A model generated the notes under the pieces. It saw nothing but the letters and a program-made list of their open reading frames with translations, made no database searches and was not told the origin of the DNA. Made by a program: the position numbers and the translations under genes. From the NCBI GenBank assembly GCA_023666945.1, contig JAMPAY010000008.1:1-64000 (forward strand): a stretch of 64,000 bases of DNA, in the 5' to 3' direction. Shown in pieces: positions 35,714 to 44,728 of the stretch (its first letter is position 1; every line of letters starts with the position of its first letter). This stretch comes from Paludibacter sp. (GTDB lineage: Bacteria > Bacteroidota > Bacteroidia > Bacteroidales > Paludibacteraceae).

Positions 35714-36148
35714 ATGGCCGAGACAAAGTACGAAAGCGAAATAAAAAGCGTAGCAGCGGATGCTCATAGTATCTATAGTGTATTAGGCAATTTGAACAAC
35801 TTTGAAAAAGTGAAAGACCTGATACCTCAAGACAAAGTGAAAGAAATATCGTTTGATGCAGATTCTGTTCGCTTTAAGGTTGACGGATTGGGTCAGAAAG
35901 TGTGCATTCGTATTGTGGACAGAGAAGAAAACAAAACGCTAAAATTCGGTGCAGAGAACATTCCTATGCAGATGAACTTTTGGATACAGTTGAAACAAGT
36001 ATCCGAGAACGAAACCCGCATGAAACTGACATTGAAAGCCGAATTGCCTATGATGTTCAAAATGATGCTGGACCAGAAACTACAAACAGGTATCAACCAA
36101 GCCGCAGATATGCTCTTGAAGATGCCCTATAAACAATGGAGCGTATGA
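35714..36148 (+). CDS. SRPBCC-family (START-like) protein
   Basis: A 144-residue cytoplasmic protein of the SRPBCC/polyketide-cyclase-like fold: N-terminal strand KYESEIKSVAADAHSIYSVL, central antiparallel sheet and a long C-terminal helix (FKMMLDQKLQTGINQAADML). Probable lipid or hydrophobic ligand binder of unknown role. Located between pyrE and psd, overlapping psd by 4 bases; the coupling to psd is compatible with a lipid-related job, but that is inference. Confidence 0.8.
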   Translation: MAETKYESEIKSVAADAHSIYSVLGNLNNFEKVKDLIPQDKVKEISFDADSVRFKVDGLGQKVCIRIVDREENKTLKFGAENIPMQMNFWIQLKQVSENETRMKLTLKAELPMMFKMMLDQKLQTGINQAADMLLKMPYKQWSV

Positions 36149-36822
36149 AACGGATGCGCATACATAGGGAAGGTCGCAACATAATTTGCGCATTGGTATT
36201 GCTTATCTTTATTATCAACGTACCGATATTTATCTATCAACCTCATTGGGTGTTTGCATTAACACTGATACTAACTGCTGCTCTATTGGTTTTTGTAACG
36301 TATTTCTTCCGTAATCCTGTGCGGATATTGGAAGTGAACGACCCGCAACTGATTATTGCTCCCGCTGACGGACATATAGTGGTTATAGAAGAAACGGAAG
36401 AGACAGAACATCTGCACGAACGCAGGCTGCAAGTAAGTATATTCATGTCTCCATTTAACGTACATGCCAATTGGTATCCTGTGGAGGGCAAGATTACCCA
36501 TGTAGAACACCACAACGGCAGGCACAAAGCGGCATGGTTGCCTAAATCGTCGACAGAGAACGAGCGTTCGACCATAATAATAGAAACGCCAACTCATGCA
36601 ACCATAATGGTACGTCAAATAGCCGGTGCTCTTGCCCGCCGCATAGTAACTTACGCAAAAACTGGAAAGACTTCGCACAGGAACGAACATTTAGGCTTTA
36701 TAAAGTTCGGCTCTCGCGTGGATATGTATTTGCCTTTAGGAACCGAGATGTATGTCGATTTCGGTGAATTGGTAAAAGGCAACGAAACCATTATCGCCCG
36801 TTTGCCGGAGAACAACGCATAA
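36145..36822 (+). CDS. psd: Phosphatidylserine decarboxylase (short, PSD-A type)
   Basis: A 225-residue membrane-associated, pyruvoyl-dependent decarboxylase that makes phosphatidylethanolamine. Two membrane helices (about 13-50), then APADGHIVVIEE, PFNVHANWYPVEG (substrate-site His) and the self-cleavage site Gly-Ser in FIKFGSRVDMYLP. Start 36145 (ATGA overlap with the previous stop) is preferred; ATG at 36136 and 36151 are alternatives. The phosphatidylserine synthase gene pssA, often next to it in this phylum, is not here. Confidence 0.93.
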   Translation: MKRMRIHREGRNIICALVLLIFIINVPIFIYQPHWVFALTLILTAALLVFVTYFFRNPVRILEVNDPQLIIAPADGHIVVIEETEETEHLHERRLQVSIFMSPFNVHANWYPVEGKITHVEHHNGRHKAAWLPKSSTENERSTIIIETPTHATIMVRQIAGALARRIVTYAKTGKTSHRNEHLGFIKFGSRVDMYLPLGTEMYVDFGELVKGNETIIARLPENNA

Positions 36823-36871
36823 ACAGACAACCACCAACATTCGCATAACATTTCTTAAGACAACATACACT

Positions 36872-37750
36872 ATGGATAAGTTTACAGAACTCTTTGCACA
36901 ATATGAACGTCAGTTGACAGACGCTCAAGTAAAACAAGAAGTAGAGAATATCCTACAAGCACATTTTGACGAGAACAATAATGCAGCCGTATGGAAACAA
37001 TGTCTCAATCAGATAGACCTAACTACCCTAAACGGTGATGATACGACCGAGAAAGTTAGGACCATGACCGAAAAAGTGAACAATTTCAAGAGTCAGTATC
37101 CGGATATTCCGAATGTGGCAGCCATCTGTGTTTATCCTGCTATGGTAGAGACTGTAAAAGAGAACCTGACAGAGCAGATAGGTATAGCCGCCGTATCGGC
37201 AGGTTTTCCTGCTTCACAAACCTTTATTGAGGTGAAAGTAGCCGAAACTCTGCTCGCGATACAAGCCGGTGCGACAGAGATAGATGTGGTTATATCTATC
37301 GGTAAGTTTTTGGAAGGACGCTATCAGGAAGTATATGATGAACTGAGCGAACTGCGTGCCGCCTGCAAAGATGTGCATTTGAAAGTGATATTGGAAACAG
37401 GAGCCCTAAAGAGCGCGGAGAACATATACAAAGCATCGATACTTGCGATGCAAGCAGGTGCGGACTTTATAAAGACCAGCACAGGCAAGATTGCCGTTAA
37501 TGCCACTCCGGAAGCAACCTATGTGATGTGTCTTGCCATAAAAGATTGGCAAGAAAAGACAGGTATAAAGGTATCGTATAAACCTGCAGGCGGTGTATCG
37601 ACCACAGCAGAAGCTGTGCAACACTATACCATCGTGAAAGAAGTATTAGGTGAAGAATGGCTCAACAACAGCAATTTCCGGTTTGGTGCGTCGAGACTTG
37701 CCAATAACCTACTAAGCAGCATTGTAGGCAATGAGACCAAATATTTCTAA
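36872..37750 (+). CDS. deoC: Deoxyribose-phosphate aldolase
   Basis: A 292-residue class I aldolase splitting 2-deoxyribose 5-phosphate into acetaldehyde and glyceraldehyde 3-phosphate. Schiff-base Lys in GADFIKTSTGK (about residue 196); TEIDVVISIGKFLEG and SYKPAGGVSTTAEA (second conserved Lys) are also seen. Somewhat longer at the N-terminus than the E. coli enzyme, as usual in Bacteroidetes. Confidence 0.95.
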   Translation: MDKFTELFAQYERQLTDAQVKQEVENILQAHFDENNNAAVWKQCLNQIDLTTLNGDDTTEKVRTMTEKVNNFKSQYPDIPNVAAICVYPAMVETVKENLTEQIGIAAVSAGFPASQTFIEVKVAETLLAIQAGATEIDVVISIGKFLEGRYQEVYDELSELRAACKDVHLKVILETGALKSAENIYKASILAMQAGADFIKTSTGKIAVNATPEATYVMCLAIKDWQEKTGIKVSYKPAGGVSTTAEAVQHYTIVKEVLGEEWLNNSNFRFGASRLANNLLSSIVGNETKYF

Positions 37751-37789
37751 TTTTGGGAAGACATCCGCAAGAAATCAATAGGATACAAG

Positions 37790-40141
37790 ATGAACAAGAT
37801 TGTTTCGAAAAGACACTTTTCGGAGAACGTAGTGGAGTTGGTGATAGAGGCTCCACTAATTGCCCAATCGCGCAGAGCCGGGCATTTTGTGATTGTGCGT
37901 GTAGACAAAGGTGGCGAACGCATTCCCTTAACCATTGCCGATGCAGACACGACACAAGGCACCATAACACTGGTAGTACAACAGATAGGCGTATCCAGCC
38001 GAAAACTTTGCGCTCTGAACATAGGAGATGAAGTAGCCGACATAGTAGGACCATTGGGCAAAGCCACCCGTATAGAAAAATACGGGACGGTAGTATGTGC
38101 CTGCGGCGGAGTAGGCGCAGCCCCTATGCTCCCGATTGCCCAAGCCCTAAAGAAAGCGGGGAACAAAGTGATTACAGTGCTTGCCGCACGAACAAAATCG
38201 CTAATTATATTGGAAGAACAATTGGCTCAATACTCCGATGAAGTGATAGTGATGACCGATGACGGCAGTTATGGAACGCAAGGATTGGTAACACAAGGCG
38301 TGGGAAACGTTATAAAGCGTGAGCATGTAGACAAGTGTATAACTATAGGTCCCGCTATTATGATGAAATTCGTAAGCCTGCTGACAAAGCAATACGACAT
38401 ACCGACAGAAGCCAGTTTGAATACTATTATGGTGGACGGAACGGGCATGTGCGGCGCCTGCCGTGTGACCGTAGGAGGAAAGACTCGTTTTGTATGCGTA
38501 GACGGTCCTGAATTTGATGCCCATGCCGTAGACTTTGACGAGATGCTTAAACGTTTGGGAGGCTATAAAGCGCAAGAGAAAGAGGCATTAGAGCATTATC
38601 AAGCCAACGAACAGAAAGCATGTGATACGAACACTTGTCGGACGACAGCAACCACACAAACATTGTCTGATAGTGAAATATCACCTACTTATGCGGATGA
38701 TAATAGGGATGCCGAATGGCGTGTGGCTCTGCGCAAAAGCATGAAACCCAAAGAGCGTACTGCCATAGAACGCGTACAAATGCCCGAATTGGATGCCGCT
38801 TATCGCGCAACCACCTTAACAGAAGAGGTGAACCAGGGATTGAGTAAAGAGCAGGCTTTAACAGAGGCCAAGCGTTGTTTAGACTGTGTAAATCCGACTT
38901 GTGTGCAGGGATGCCCCGTAGGCATAAATATCCCTACGTTTATCAAACACATAGAAGCAGAGGACTTAAAAGGAGCCATACAAACTATTAAAAAGAGTTC
39001 GACCTTACCGGCAGTATGCGGCAGAGTATGTCCTCAAGAAAAACAATGTGAGAGTCGGTGTATTCATCTGAAGATGGGTAACAAGCCCGTTGCTATCGGT
39101 TATCTTGAGCGTTTTGCTGCCGATTACGAACGTGAGCAAGGCTGCGCCAGTATTCCACAGAGCGCACCAAAGAACGGTAAGAAGATTGCTGTTATAGGGA
39201 GCGGCCCTGCCGGATTGACTTTTGCGGGCGATATGGCTAAGTATGGTTATGATGTTACCGTATTTGAGGCATTGCATGAAATTGGCGGTGTATTGAAATA
39301 CGGTATTCCCGAGTTTCGTTTGCCCAACAAAATAGTAGATGCTGAGATTGAACTGCTCAAACAAATGGGCGTAAAATTCAAGACAGACATCATTGTAGGC
39401 AAGACCATTACTGTAGAAGACCTACAGCATGAGGGTTATGCGGGCGTATTTGCAGGTAGTGGTGCCGGTTTACCTCGGTTCATGAACATCCCCGGTGAAA
39501 ACTTGACAGGCGTGATGAGTTGCAACGAGTATCTGACCCGTGTAAACCTGATGAGTGCCTACGCAGAGAATAGTGACACTCCCGTATTGTCGGGTAAACG
39601 CGTAGCCGTAATAGGCGGTGGCAATACCGCTATGGATGCAGTGCGTACTGCCAAACGATTGGGGGCAGAGGAAGCCATGATAGTATATCGTCGCAGCGAA
39701 GAAGAGATGCCTGCACGCGTAGAAGAAGTAAAGCATGCCAAGGAAGAGGGTGTACAATTCCTAACCCTGCACAATCCATTATCGTACAGTGGAGATGAGC
39801 AAGGTCATGTACAGAAGATGCTGCTTCAAATAATGGAGTTAGGCGAACCCGACGCATCGGGCAGGCGTAGTCCGATAGCCGTGGAGGGCAAGACTGTGGA
39901 AAAAGAGGTTGATTTGGTAATTGTAAGTATAGGTGTGAGTCCGAACCCGATTCTTCCTCGTTCGATAGAGGGATTGGAAATCAGCCCCAAAGGCACTATT
40001 GTAGTGAACGATCGGATGCAGTCGAGTCTTCCTATTCTGTTTGCCGGCGGTGATATTGTTCGTGGAGGTGCGACAGTGATACTTGCCATGTCGGACGGAC
40101 GGAAAGCCGCCAAAGCAATGAATGAGGCATTAGGAGAATAA
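37790..40141 (+). CDS. NfnSL-like fusion: ferredoxin-NADP+ reductase subunit + GltD-like NADPH oxidoreductase
   Basis: A 783-residue fusion. The N-terminal third (about 1-270) is like DHODH electron-transfer subunit/NfnS: FAD/NAD-binding CGGVGAAPMLPIA and a 2Fe-2S site with Cys221, Cys224 and Cys236 (GTGMCGACRV, RFVCVDGPEFD). The rest resembles the GltD/NfnL chain: two 4Fe-4S clusters (KRCLDCVNPTCVQGCPVG, VCGRVCPQEKQCESRC), FAD-binding AVIGSGPAGLTFAGDMA and NAD(P)-binding AVIGGGNTAMDA. In Nfn enzymes the pair performs electron-bifurcating transhydrogenation between NADH, NADPH and ferredoxin; the fused form is common in Bacteroidetes and usually annotated as DHODH subunit/glutamate synthase. 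A single gene closed by a strong terminator. Confidence 0.9.
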   Translation: MNKIVSKRHFSENVVELVIEAPLIAQSRRAGHFVIVRVDKGGERIPLTIADADTTQGTITLVVQQIGVSSRKLCALNIGDEVADIVGPLGKATRIEKYGTVVCACGGVGAAPMLPIAQALKKAGNKVITVLAARTKSLIILEEQLAQYSDEVIVMTDDGSYGTQGLVTQGVGNVIKREHVDKCITIGPAIMMKFVSLLTKQYDIPTEASLNTIMVDGTGMCGACRVTVGGKTRFVCVDGPEFDAHAVDFDEMLKRLGGYKAQEKEALEHYQANEQKACDTNTCRTTATTQTLSDSEISPTYADDNRDAEWRVALRKSMKPKERTAIERVQMPELDAAYRATTLTEEVNQGLSKEQALTEAKRCLDCVNPTCVQGCPVGINIPTFIKHIEAEDLKGAIQTIKKSSTLPAVCGRVCPQEKQCESRCIHLKMGNKPVAIGYLERFAADYEREQGCASIPQSAPKNGKKIAVIGSGPAGLTFAGDMAKYGYDVTVFEALHEIGGVLKYGIPEFRLPNKIVDAEIELLKQMGVKFKTDIIVGKTITVEDLQHEGYAGVFAGSGAGLPRFMNIPGENLTGVMSCNEYLTRVNLMSAYAENSDTPVLSGKRVAVIGGGNTAMDAVRTAKRLGAEEAMIVYRRSEEEMPARVEEVKHAKEEGVQFLTLHNPLSYSGDEQGHVQKMLLQIMELGEPDASGRRSPIAVEGKTVEKEVDLVIVSIGVSPNPILPRSIEGLEISPKGTIVVNDRMQSSLPILFAGGDIVRGGATVILAMSDGRKAAKAMNEALGE

Positions 40142-40160
40142 GGAAATACCATTCACTTTA

Positions 40161-40205
40161 TATTATAATGAGACATCCCCAATAAGGGGATGTCTCATTA
40201 TAATA
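40161..40205. terminator. Bidirectional terminator
   Basis: A perfect 20-bp inverted repeat (40161-40180 and 40186-40205, 5-base loop) with AT-rich outer ends, placed between the convergent NfnSL-like and hydrolase genes. It can stop transcription in both directions. Confidence 0.9.
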
Positions 40206-40275
40206 TATACAAAATAGTTTGTATTTTATGGGCAGTATGAACGAGCGATGGACTATGCAGACCGCAGGCTATTCG

Positions 40276-41328
40276 TTAGAAATTAGATCGCATAAACGTT
40301 TCTATTGCATCGAAAGGTATAATCTGTGTTTGGTCGTACAAATCGACATGTGAAGCATTGGGTACAATAAGGAGTTGCTTATTATTTCCTTTCAATGTTT
40401 TGAAAGTATCTTCACTAAAATAGCGAGAGTGTGCTTTTTCGCCATGTACAAGCATGACCGCTGAACGTATTTCGCCTGCATACGTCAAAAGCGGTGTATT
40501 CAGAAAAGCCAAGACCGAAGTAGCGTTCCACCCCTCATTGGAATTGAGCGAACGGGAATGATAGCCTCGTGTTGTTTTATAGTAGTCATAATAGTCTTTC
40601 ATAAACTGCGGAGCATCTTCGGGTAACGTATCGGGCACTCCTCCCGCACGTTGGTAAGAACTTGCTGCTGCATCTTTGGTACGTTGTTCGTTGAGTTGAC
40701 AACGGAGTTGATAGCGTTCGTCTTCACCCATAGCATCGAAATAGCCATTAGCAATGACTCGACTCATATCGTACATAGTGACCGCAACAGTGGCACGGAT
40801 ACGTGTATCAATAGCCGCAGCATTAACCGCCATCCCCCCCCAGCCACATATACCTATGATGGCTATCCGATTAGCATCAACATCGTCTCGCAAAGAAAGG
40901 AAATCGACCGCAGCAGAGAAATCTTCGGTATTGATATCGGGCGAAGCCACATAGCGAGCCCCACCTCCGCTCTCACCCGTAAAAGAAGGGTCAAATGCAA
41001 TGGTCAGGAAACCACGTTCTGCCATAGTTTGAGCATATATCCCGGCAGCCTGCTCTTTGACCGCACCAAAAGGACCGCAAACTGCAATAGCAGGCAATAA
41101 TCCTTGTGCATTGTTAGGTTTATACAAATCGGCAACCAACGTGATGCCATAGCGATTGGTAAAGGTGACTTTAGAGTGCGTAACACGATTGCTCTGCGGA
41201 AAGGTTTTATCCCATTCGGCAGTAAAATTGAGTTGTTGCATAGAATTTGTTTTATGCTGTGCCACCCACCCCATTGTGAACAAGGAGAAGATAAGACAGA
41301 GCGTTAGCAAAATAGTAATTAGTCGCAT
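40276..41328 (-). CDS. Alpha/beta hydrolase, exported or membrane-anchored
   Basis: A 350-residue hydrolase with an N-terminal hydrophobic helix (LITILLTLCLIFSLFTMGW). The alpha/beta-hydrolase core shows FDPSFTGESGG, the nucleophile elbow GICGWGGMAV (a Cys in place of Ser, as in dienelactone-hydrolase-like enzymes), MLVHGEKAHSRYF and the catalytic His in VPNASHVDLYD. The substrate is unknown. A TACTTTTG -7 element is at 41368-41375 on the minus strand. Single gene. Confidence 0.85.
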   Translation of the reverse strand: MRLITILLTLCLIFSLFTMGWVAQHKTNSMQQLNFTAEWDKTFPQSNRVTHSKVTFTNRYGITLVADLYKPNNAQGLLPAIAVCGPFGAVKEQAAGIYAQTMAERGFLTIAFDPSFTGESGGGARYVASPDINTEDFSAAVDFLSLRDDVDANRIAIIGICGWGGMAVNAAAIDTRIRATVAVTMYDMSRVIANGYFDAMGEDERYQLRCQLNEQRTKDAAASSYQRAGGVPDTLPEDAPQFMKDYYDYYKTTRGYHSRSLNSNEGWNATSVLAFLNTPLLTYAGEIRSAVMLVHGEKAHSRYFSEDTFKTLKGNNKQLLIVPNASHVDLYDQTQIIPFDAIETFMRSNF

Positions 41329-41474
41329 AGTGGGTAAGCATGAAAAAATAAGACATGTTTACACCTGCAAAAGTATACCAATATATAGTAACGAACTATA
41401 CCCCTATTACATAAAACATAACCATTTTCAACACTCTACAGCCAATGCAGACAAACCACATGGGACAAAACCAT

Positions 41475-42233
41475 TCATCGTACGAAACGCAACCAACCCA
41501 TGCGATGAGAAGGCGTATTACGTATCCAAGCAACGCCTGCCATAGAATTGATTACCAAGAAGAACGAAAACAAGACAACACTAAAAACATTATTTACTAA
41601 AATATAGAAGACAATACCTGCAGTACTATATAGCACCCAATAAATCCATGCATCGTTCTTCTTATAGATAAGCCAGAAGTTAGCCAAGACACTGGAAGCG
41701 ATAAGGAGTCCTCCCATGAGTTTGAGAACGACATTGTCGCTTAAGGCATCATGATTCAGAAGAAAAGTAGCCAAGAGATAGTCAAAGGCAATGATAAGAA
41801 GAAAAACCAATAGAGACAGCAACATCGCCTTAAGCGAAAGAAATTCGGGTTGCAGCGTATTAGAAGCGGTTCCTGCTTGCGAATGTTTCCATGTGGCAAT
41901 TGACTTTGCCTGAAAAGGAACAAAAACAGCAATATAGAGACAAGTAAGATCGTAGTTTCCTTGCAAAAAGAATTGCACCGCCAAAAGCAGTGACATAAGG
42001 ATGCCAACATAAAAGCCCGTATAATTAAGCGGATTACGGATAGTAAGCACATATGCCACTCCGATTACACTTGCAGGGATACCCACACAAAAAGCAGCAT
42101 CAGCGAAATGCAACAACGTGAGCGATGTATAGTGTTCTGCAAGCAAACAGAGTGCGATAAGTCCAGCAAAGAGAACGAGAGCAAAGAAAATATTGCGTAA
42201 GGTTTCTCTCCAAAGTATTGTAGGATTGTTCAT
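41475..42233 (-). CDS. PnuC-like vitamin/nucleoside transporter
   Basis: A 252-residue membrane protein with seven predicted helices. The C-terminal region (KNDAWIYWVLYSTAGIVFYI, then SFFLVINSMAGVAWIRN) has the W-D..I-W pattern and end helix of PnuC-family carriers, which take up nicotinamide riboside or related vitamins by facilitated diffusion. No riboswitch (TPP, FMN, NAD) is seen upstream, so the substrate cannot be guessed from regulation. The family call is by general pattern; other 7-helix families are possible. Confidence 0.6.
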   Translation of the reverse strand: MNNPTILWRETLRNIFFALVLFAGLIALCLLAEHYTSLTLLHFADAAFCVGIPASVIGVAYVLTIRNPLNYTGFYVGILMSLLLAVQFFLQGNYDLTCLYIAVFVPFQAKSIATWKHSQAGTASNTLQPEFLSLKAMLLSLLVFLLIIAFDYLLATFLLNHDALSDNVVLKLMGGLLIASSVLANFWLIYKKNDAWIYWVLYSTAGIVFYILVNNVFSVVLFSFFLVINSMAGVAWIRNTPSHRMGWLRFVR

Positions 42234-42275
42234 GGTAAAAGTATCAGAGAGTGAATAACAGTGTTAGTGATGATA

Positions 42276-42312
42276 TATAATAAGGGCGGAGAAATTCTCC
42301 GCCCTTATTATA
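42276..42312. terminator. Terminator of the ribosomal-protein operon
   Basis: A near-continuous inverted repeat centred at 42294 (core 15-bp arms 42279-42293 and 42295-42309), AT-rich outside and GC-rich inside. It ends the leftward rpsF-rpmE operon. Confidence 0.85.
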
Positions 42313-42348
42313 TTATTATGCAGAGAGCCCGCAATTGAGCGTGCACTC

Positions 42349-42603
42349 TTATTTACGCTTACGATTACCGTAGCGTGACATGAACTTATCTACACGTCCT
42401 GCAGTATCCACAAGTTTCGACTTACCAGTATAGAAAGGGTGCGAAGAACTTGAGATTTCCAATTTGATGAGGGGATAAGTTTGTCCGTCGATTTCGATGG
42501 TGTCCTTAGTAGCCGCTGTAGAACGACTGAAGAACTGGTCACCATTAGACATATCTTTGAAGACTACGATACGGTAGTTTTCGGGATGGATTCCTTGTTT
42601 CAT
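42349..42603 (-). CDS. rpmE: Ribosomal protein bL31, type B
   Basis: An 84-residue protein: [32 protein letters not shown] and the basic tail identify bL31. It lacks the zinc-binding cysteines, so it is the type B (zinc-independent) form. Last gene of the rpsF-rpsR-rplI operon. Confidence 0.96.
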   Translation of the reverse strand: MKQGIHPENYRIVVFKDMSNGDQFFSRSTAATKDTIEIDGQTYPLIKLEISSSSHPFYTGKSKLVDTAGRVDKFMSRYGNRKRK

Positions 42604-42639
42604 AACTTACATTCGTTAAAAAGGTTCTTTACATCGTTC

Positions 42640-43083
42640 TTATTCTGCTACTACAGTGAACTTAATTTCGGCAGAAACCTCTTTATGCAGACGTGCTTGT
42701 GCAGTGTATTCACCCAATTCTTTAACGGGTTCTGCAATAAGAATGGTTCTACGATCAACGTTCAAGCCTTGTGCTTCGAGCGCTTCAGCCAACTGCAAAG
42801 GAGTAACGGCACCGAAAATTTTACCATTTTCGCTTGCTTTTGCTCCAATAGTAAGCGTCAGAGCGTTGAGTTTCTCTGCCAAAGCAACGGCATCGGCCTT
42901 AATTTTCTCCAACTTATGTGCACGTTGTTTAAGATTTTCAGCCAAGACTTTACGAGCGGATTCGCTTGCGATAACCGCCAATTTATTAGGGATAAGGTAG
43001 TTGCGTCCGTATCCGTCGCGTACCTTAACGATATCGTCTTTATAGCCCAAGTTGGCTACGTTTTCAATAAGTATTACTTCCAT
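42640..43083 (-). CDS. rplI: Ribosomal protein bL9
   Basis: A 147-residue protein with the classic two-domain form: MEVILIENVANLGYKDDIV and GYGRNYLIPNKLA at the N-terminus, a long linking helix and the C-terminal domain. Part of the rpsF operon. Confidence 0.97.
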   Translation of the reverse strand: MEVILIENVANLGYKDDIVKVRDGYGRNYLIPNKLAVIASESARKVLAENLKQRAHKLEKIKADAVALAEKLNALTLTIGAKASENGKIFGAVTPLQLAEALEAQGLNVDRRTILIAEPVKELGEYTAQARLHKEVSAEIKFTVVAE

Positions 43084-43096
43084 AAATTATCCCTCC

Positions 43097-43360
43097 TTAT
43101 TTCATCATATCGGTTACATATGGGAGCAATGCCAAATGGCGTGCTCTTTTAACAGCCTGCGCCACTTTGCGCTGGTATTTGAGCGAAGTACCCGTAAGAC
43201 GACGGGGCAAGATTTTACCTTGTTCGTTCAAGAATTTCTTGAGGAATTCGGGATCTTTGTAGTCGATATACTTAATACCGCTCTTTTTGAAACGGCAATA
43301 CTTCTTTTTCTTGATATCTTTCTGCTGGGGAGTAAGATAACGGATTTCCTGTTCTGCCAT
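43097..43360 (-). CDS. rpsR: Ribosomal protein bS18
   Basis: An 87-residue protein; [20 protein letters not shown] and [20 protein letters not shown] are diagnostic. It lies 2 bases after rpsF. Confidence 0.97.
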   Translation of the reverse strand: MAEQEIRYLTPQQKDIKKKKYCRFKKSGIKYIDYKDPEFLKKFLNEQGKILPRRLTGTSLKYQRKVAQAVKRARHLALLPYVTDMMK

Positions 43361-43362
43361 GA

Positions 43363-43710
43363 TTAAGCCTCCTTGTTTTTAAGATTAACATTGCGACGTT
43401 TTTCTGCATATTCGTATGCATACTTATCGAGACGGAAAGTGAGGAAACGAATAACACGTTCGTCACGACGGAATTCCGTTTCAAGTGTAGCGATAACGGC
43501 AGGTTCAACATCAAATTGCAGCAGGGCATAGAATCCCGTTGTTTTGCCCATGATAGGATATGCGAGTTTTTTCAAACCCCATTCCTCGCGATTGAGAATC
43601 TCACCTCCGTTGTTCTTGAGGAAATTCTCAAATTTGTCAACCGCTTCCTTCATCTGTTGTTCAGACAAAACGGGAGTCAAGATGAAAGCGGCCTCGTAAT
43701 GGTTTAACAT
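43363..43710 (-). CDS. rpsF: Ribosomal protein bS6
   Basis: A 115-residue protein: [37 protein letters not shown] and [19 protein letters not shown]. First gene of the operon; its leader contains a 6-bp perfect hairpin (43756-43770) that may take part in feedback control by S6:S18, although I do not see the known binding motif. Confidence 0.97.
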   Translation of the reverse strand: MLNHYEAAFILTPVLSEQQMKEAVDKFENFLKNNGGEILNREEWGLKKLAYPIMGKTTGFYALLQFDVEPAVIATLETEFRRDERVIRFLTFRLDKYAYEYAEKRRNVNLKNKEA

Positions 43711-43796
43711 AAATGTTTGTTTTTAAGTTATAAATTAAACTTTTAAGAGATCGTACACTTGCCACAAGTGCGAGCATCGTATCCCAATTTGGGCTG

Positions 43797-43827
43797 CAAA
43801 ATTACTACAAGTTTTTGATATACACAA
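43797..43827 (-). promoter_or_regulatory. Promoter of the rpsF operon
   Basis: On the minus strand TTG (43825-43827), 20 bases, then TAATTTTG (43797-43804). Confidence 0.75.
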
Positions 43828-44086
43828 GTATTTTGACCAAATCGGCATGAAAAACACCGAATCAAGAATATCTTACGTTTCATTTCGGATTGTTTCATCT
43901 TACATGATCGGGCAGTGCAAAACTATTTCCCATAGAGCAATCGAAAAAAAATCAGTCTCCCATTGACGCAACGCGGTGTATCGATTGGACTTAGTAATCT
44001 ACTGATTATCATTATACAAAATAAGCAACAAGGCACAAAAACAGGCTTTTAGAGCAAGGCAGGCATGATATATGAAAAACATTTTG
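43828..44086. other. Gene-free stretch between divergent promoters
   Basis: AT-rich, no open frame with a plausible start, no hairpin of note. I see nothing beyond the two promoters at its edges. Confidence 0.5.
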
Positions 44087-44094
44087 TATCTTTG
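44087..44094 (+). promoter_or_regulatory. -7 element for the pRiA4b ORF-3-like gene
   Basis: TATCTTTG, 82 bases before the ATG at 44177. It overlaps the 5' part of a longer open frame and so argues for the later start. Confidence 0.55.
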
Positions 44095-44176
44095 CAACTT
44101 AAAACCCCACAACAGGGTATACCTTTATGGGGAAAATTGCCATACAAAAGACAAACAACAACACTTTTATAGTACT

Positions 44177-44719
44177 ATGATTTATCGTTTTACATTTCTT
44201 TCGGACGAAGCAGAACATTTCAAACGCGTCTTTGAGATTGATTCGGAAGCCACATTTTTCGATTTACACAAAGTTATTTTGGCTTCGGCAGGCTATAGCG
44301 ATGACCAAATGACTTCTTTCTTTATTTGCAACGACCGCTGGGAGAAAGAGCAAGAAGTAACGTTGGTTGAGATGGAATCGAACTACGAATATGACAACAT
44401 GGTGATGGAAGACACCCGCTTGAGCGAACTGCTGACCGAGACTCACCAAAAACTATTGTATGTGTTCGACCCCATGTTTGAGCGCGCCTTTTTTGGCGAG
44501 TTGACAGCGATGGAAGCCGGGAAATATGCCGACGAAGCCATTTGTACATTATCGGAGGGTAAGGCTCCAAAACAACTTCAGACAGAAGACGCCATTATTG
44601 CAAAAGCCGCCAACTTGGATATAGATGAGGATTTTTACGGTGATTCGCAATACGATACCGATGAATTAGATCCCGAAGGTTTCGGTGACATGAACTTCGA
44701 TGACAGCAGTTTGTTCTAA
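44177..44719 (+). CDS. Plasmid pRiA4b ORF-3-like protein
   Basis: A 180-residue protein beginning MIYRFTFLSDEAEHFKRVFE, the usual start of the pRiA4b ORF-3/IS1096 TnpR-like family in Bacteroidetes, with FFDLHKVILASAGYSDDQM and FFICNDRWEKEQEVTL. The C-terminal third is very acidic (DEDFYGDSQYDTDELDPEG). Despite the family name it is a chromosomal gene, and its function is unknown. It lies 9 bases before miaA. The start at 44177 is chosen on homology and because the longer frame covers the promoter. Confidence 0.82.
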   Translation: MIYRFTFLSDEAEHFKRVFEIDSEATFFDLHKVILASAGYSDDQMTSFFICNDRWEKEQEVTLVEMESNYEYDNMVMEDTRLSELLTETHQKLLYVFDPMFERAFFGELTAMEAGKYADEAICTLSEGKAPKQLQTEDAIIAKAANLDIDEDFYGDSQYDTDELDPEGFGDMNFDDSSLF

Positions 44720-44728
44720 CCCTGCCGC

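Noticed and set aside
43751..43800. Ribosomal S6:S18 leader regulatory RNA
   Set aside because: A small hairpin exists in the rpsF leader, but the conserved bulge and CCG-type motif of the known S6:S18-binding RNA was not seen.
44177..44719. Mobile-element origin of the pRiA4b ORF-3-like gene
   Set aside because: The family name suggests a plasmid or IS, but the gene sits in a normal position next to miaA with host-like composition and no IS signs.
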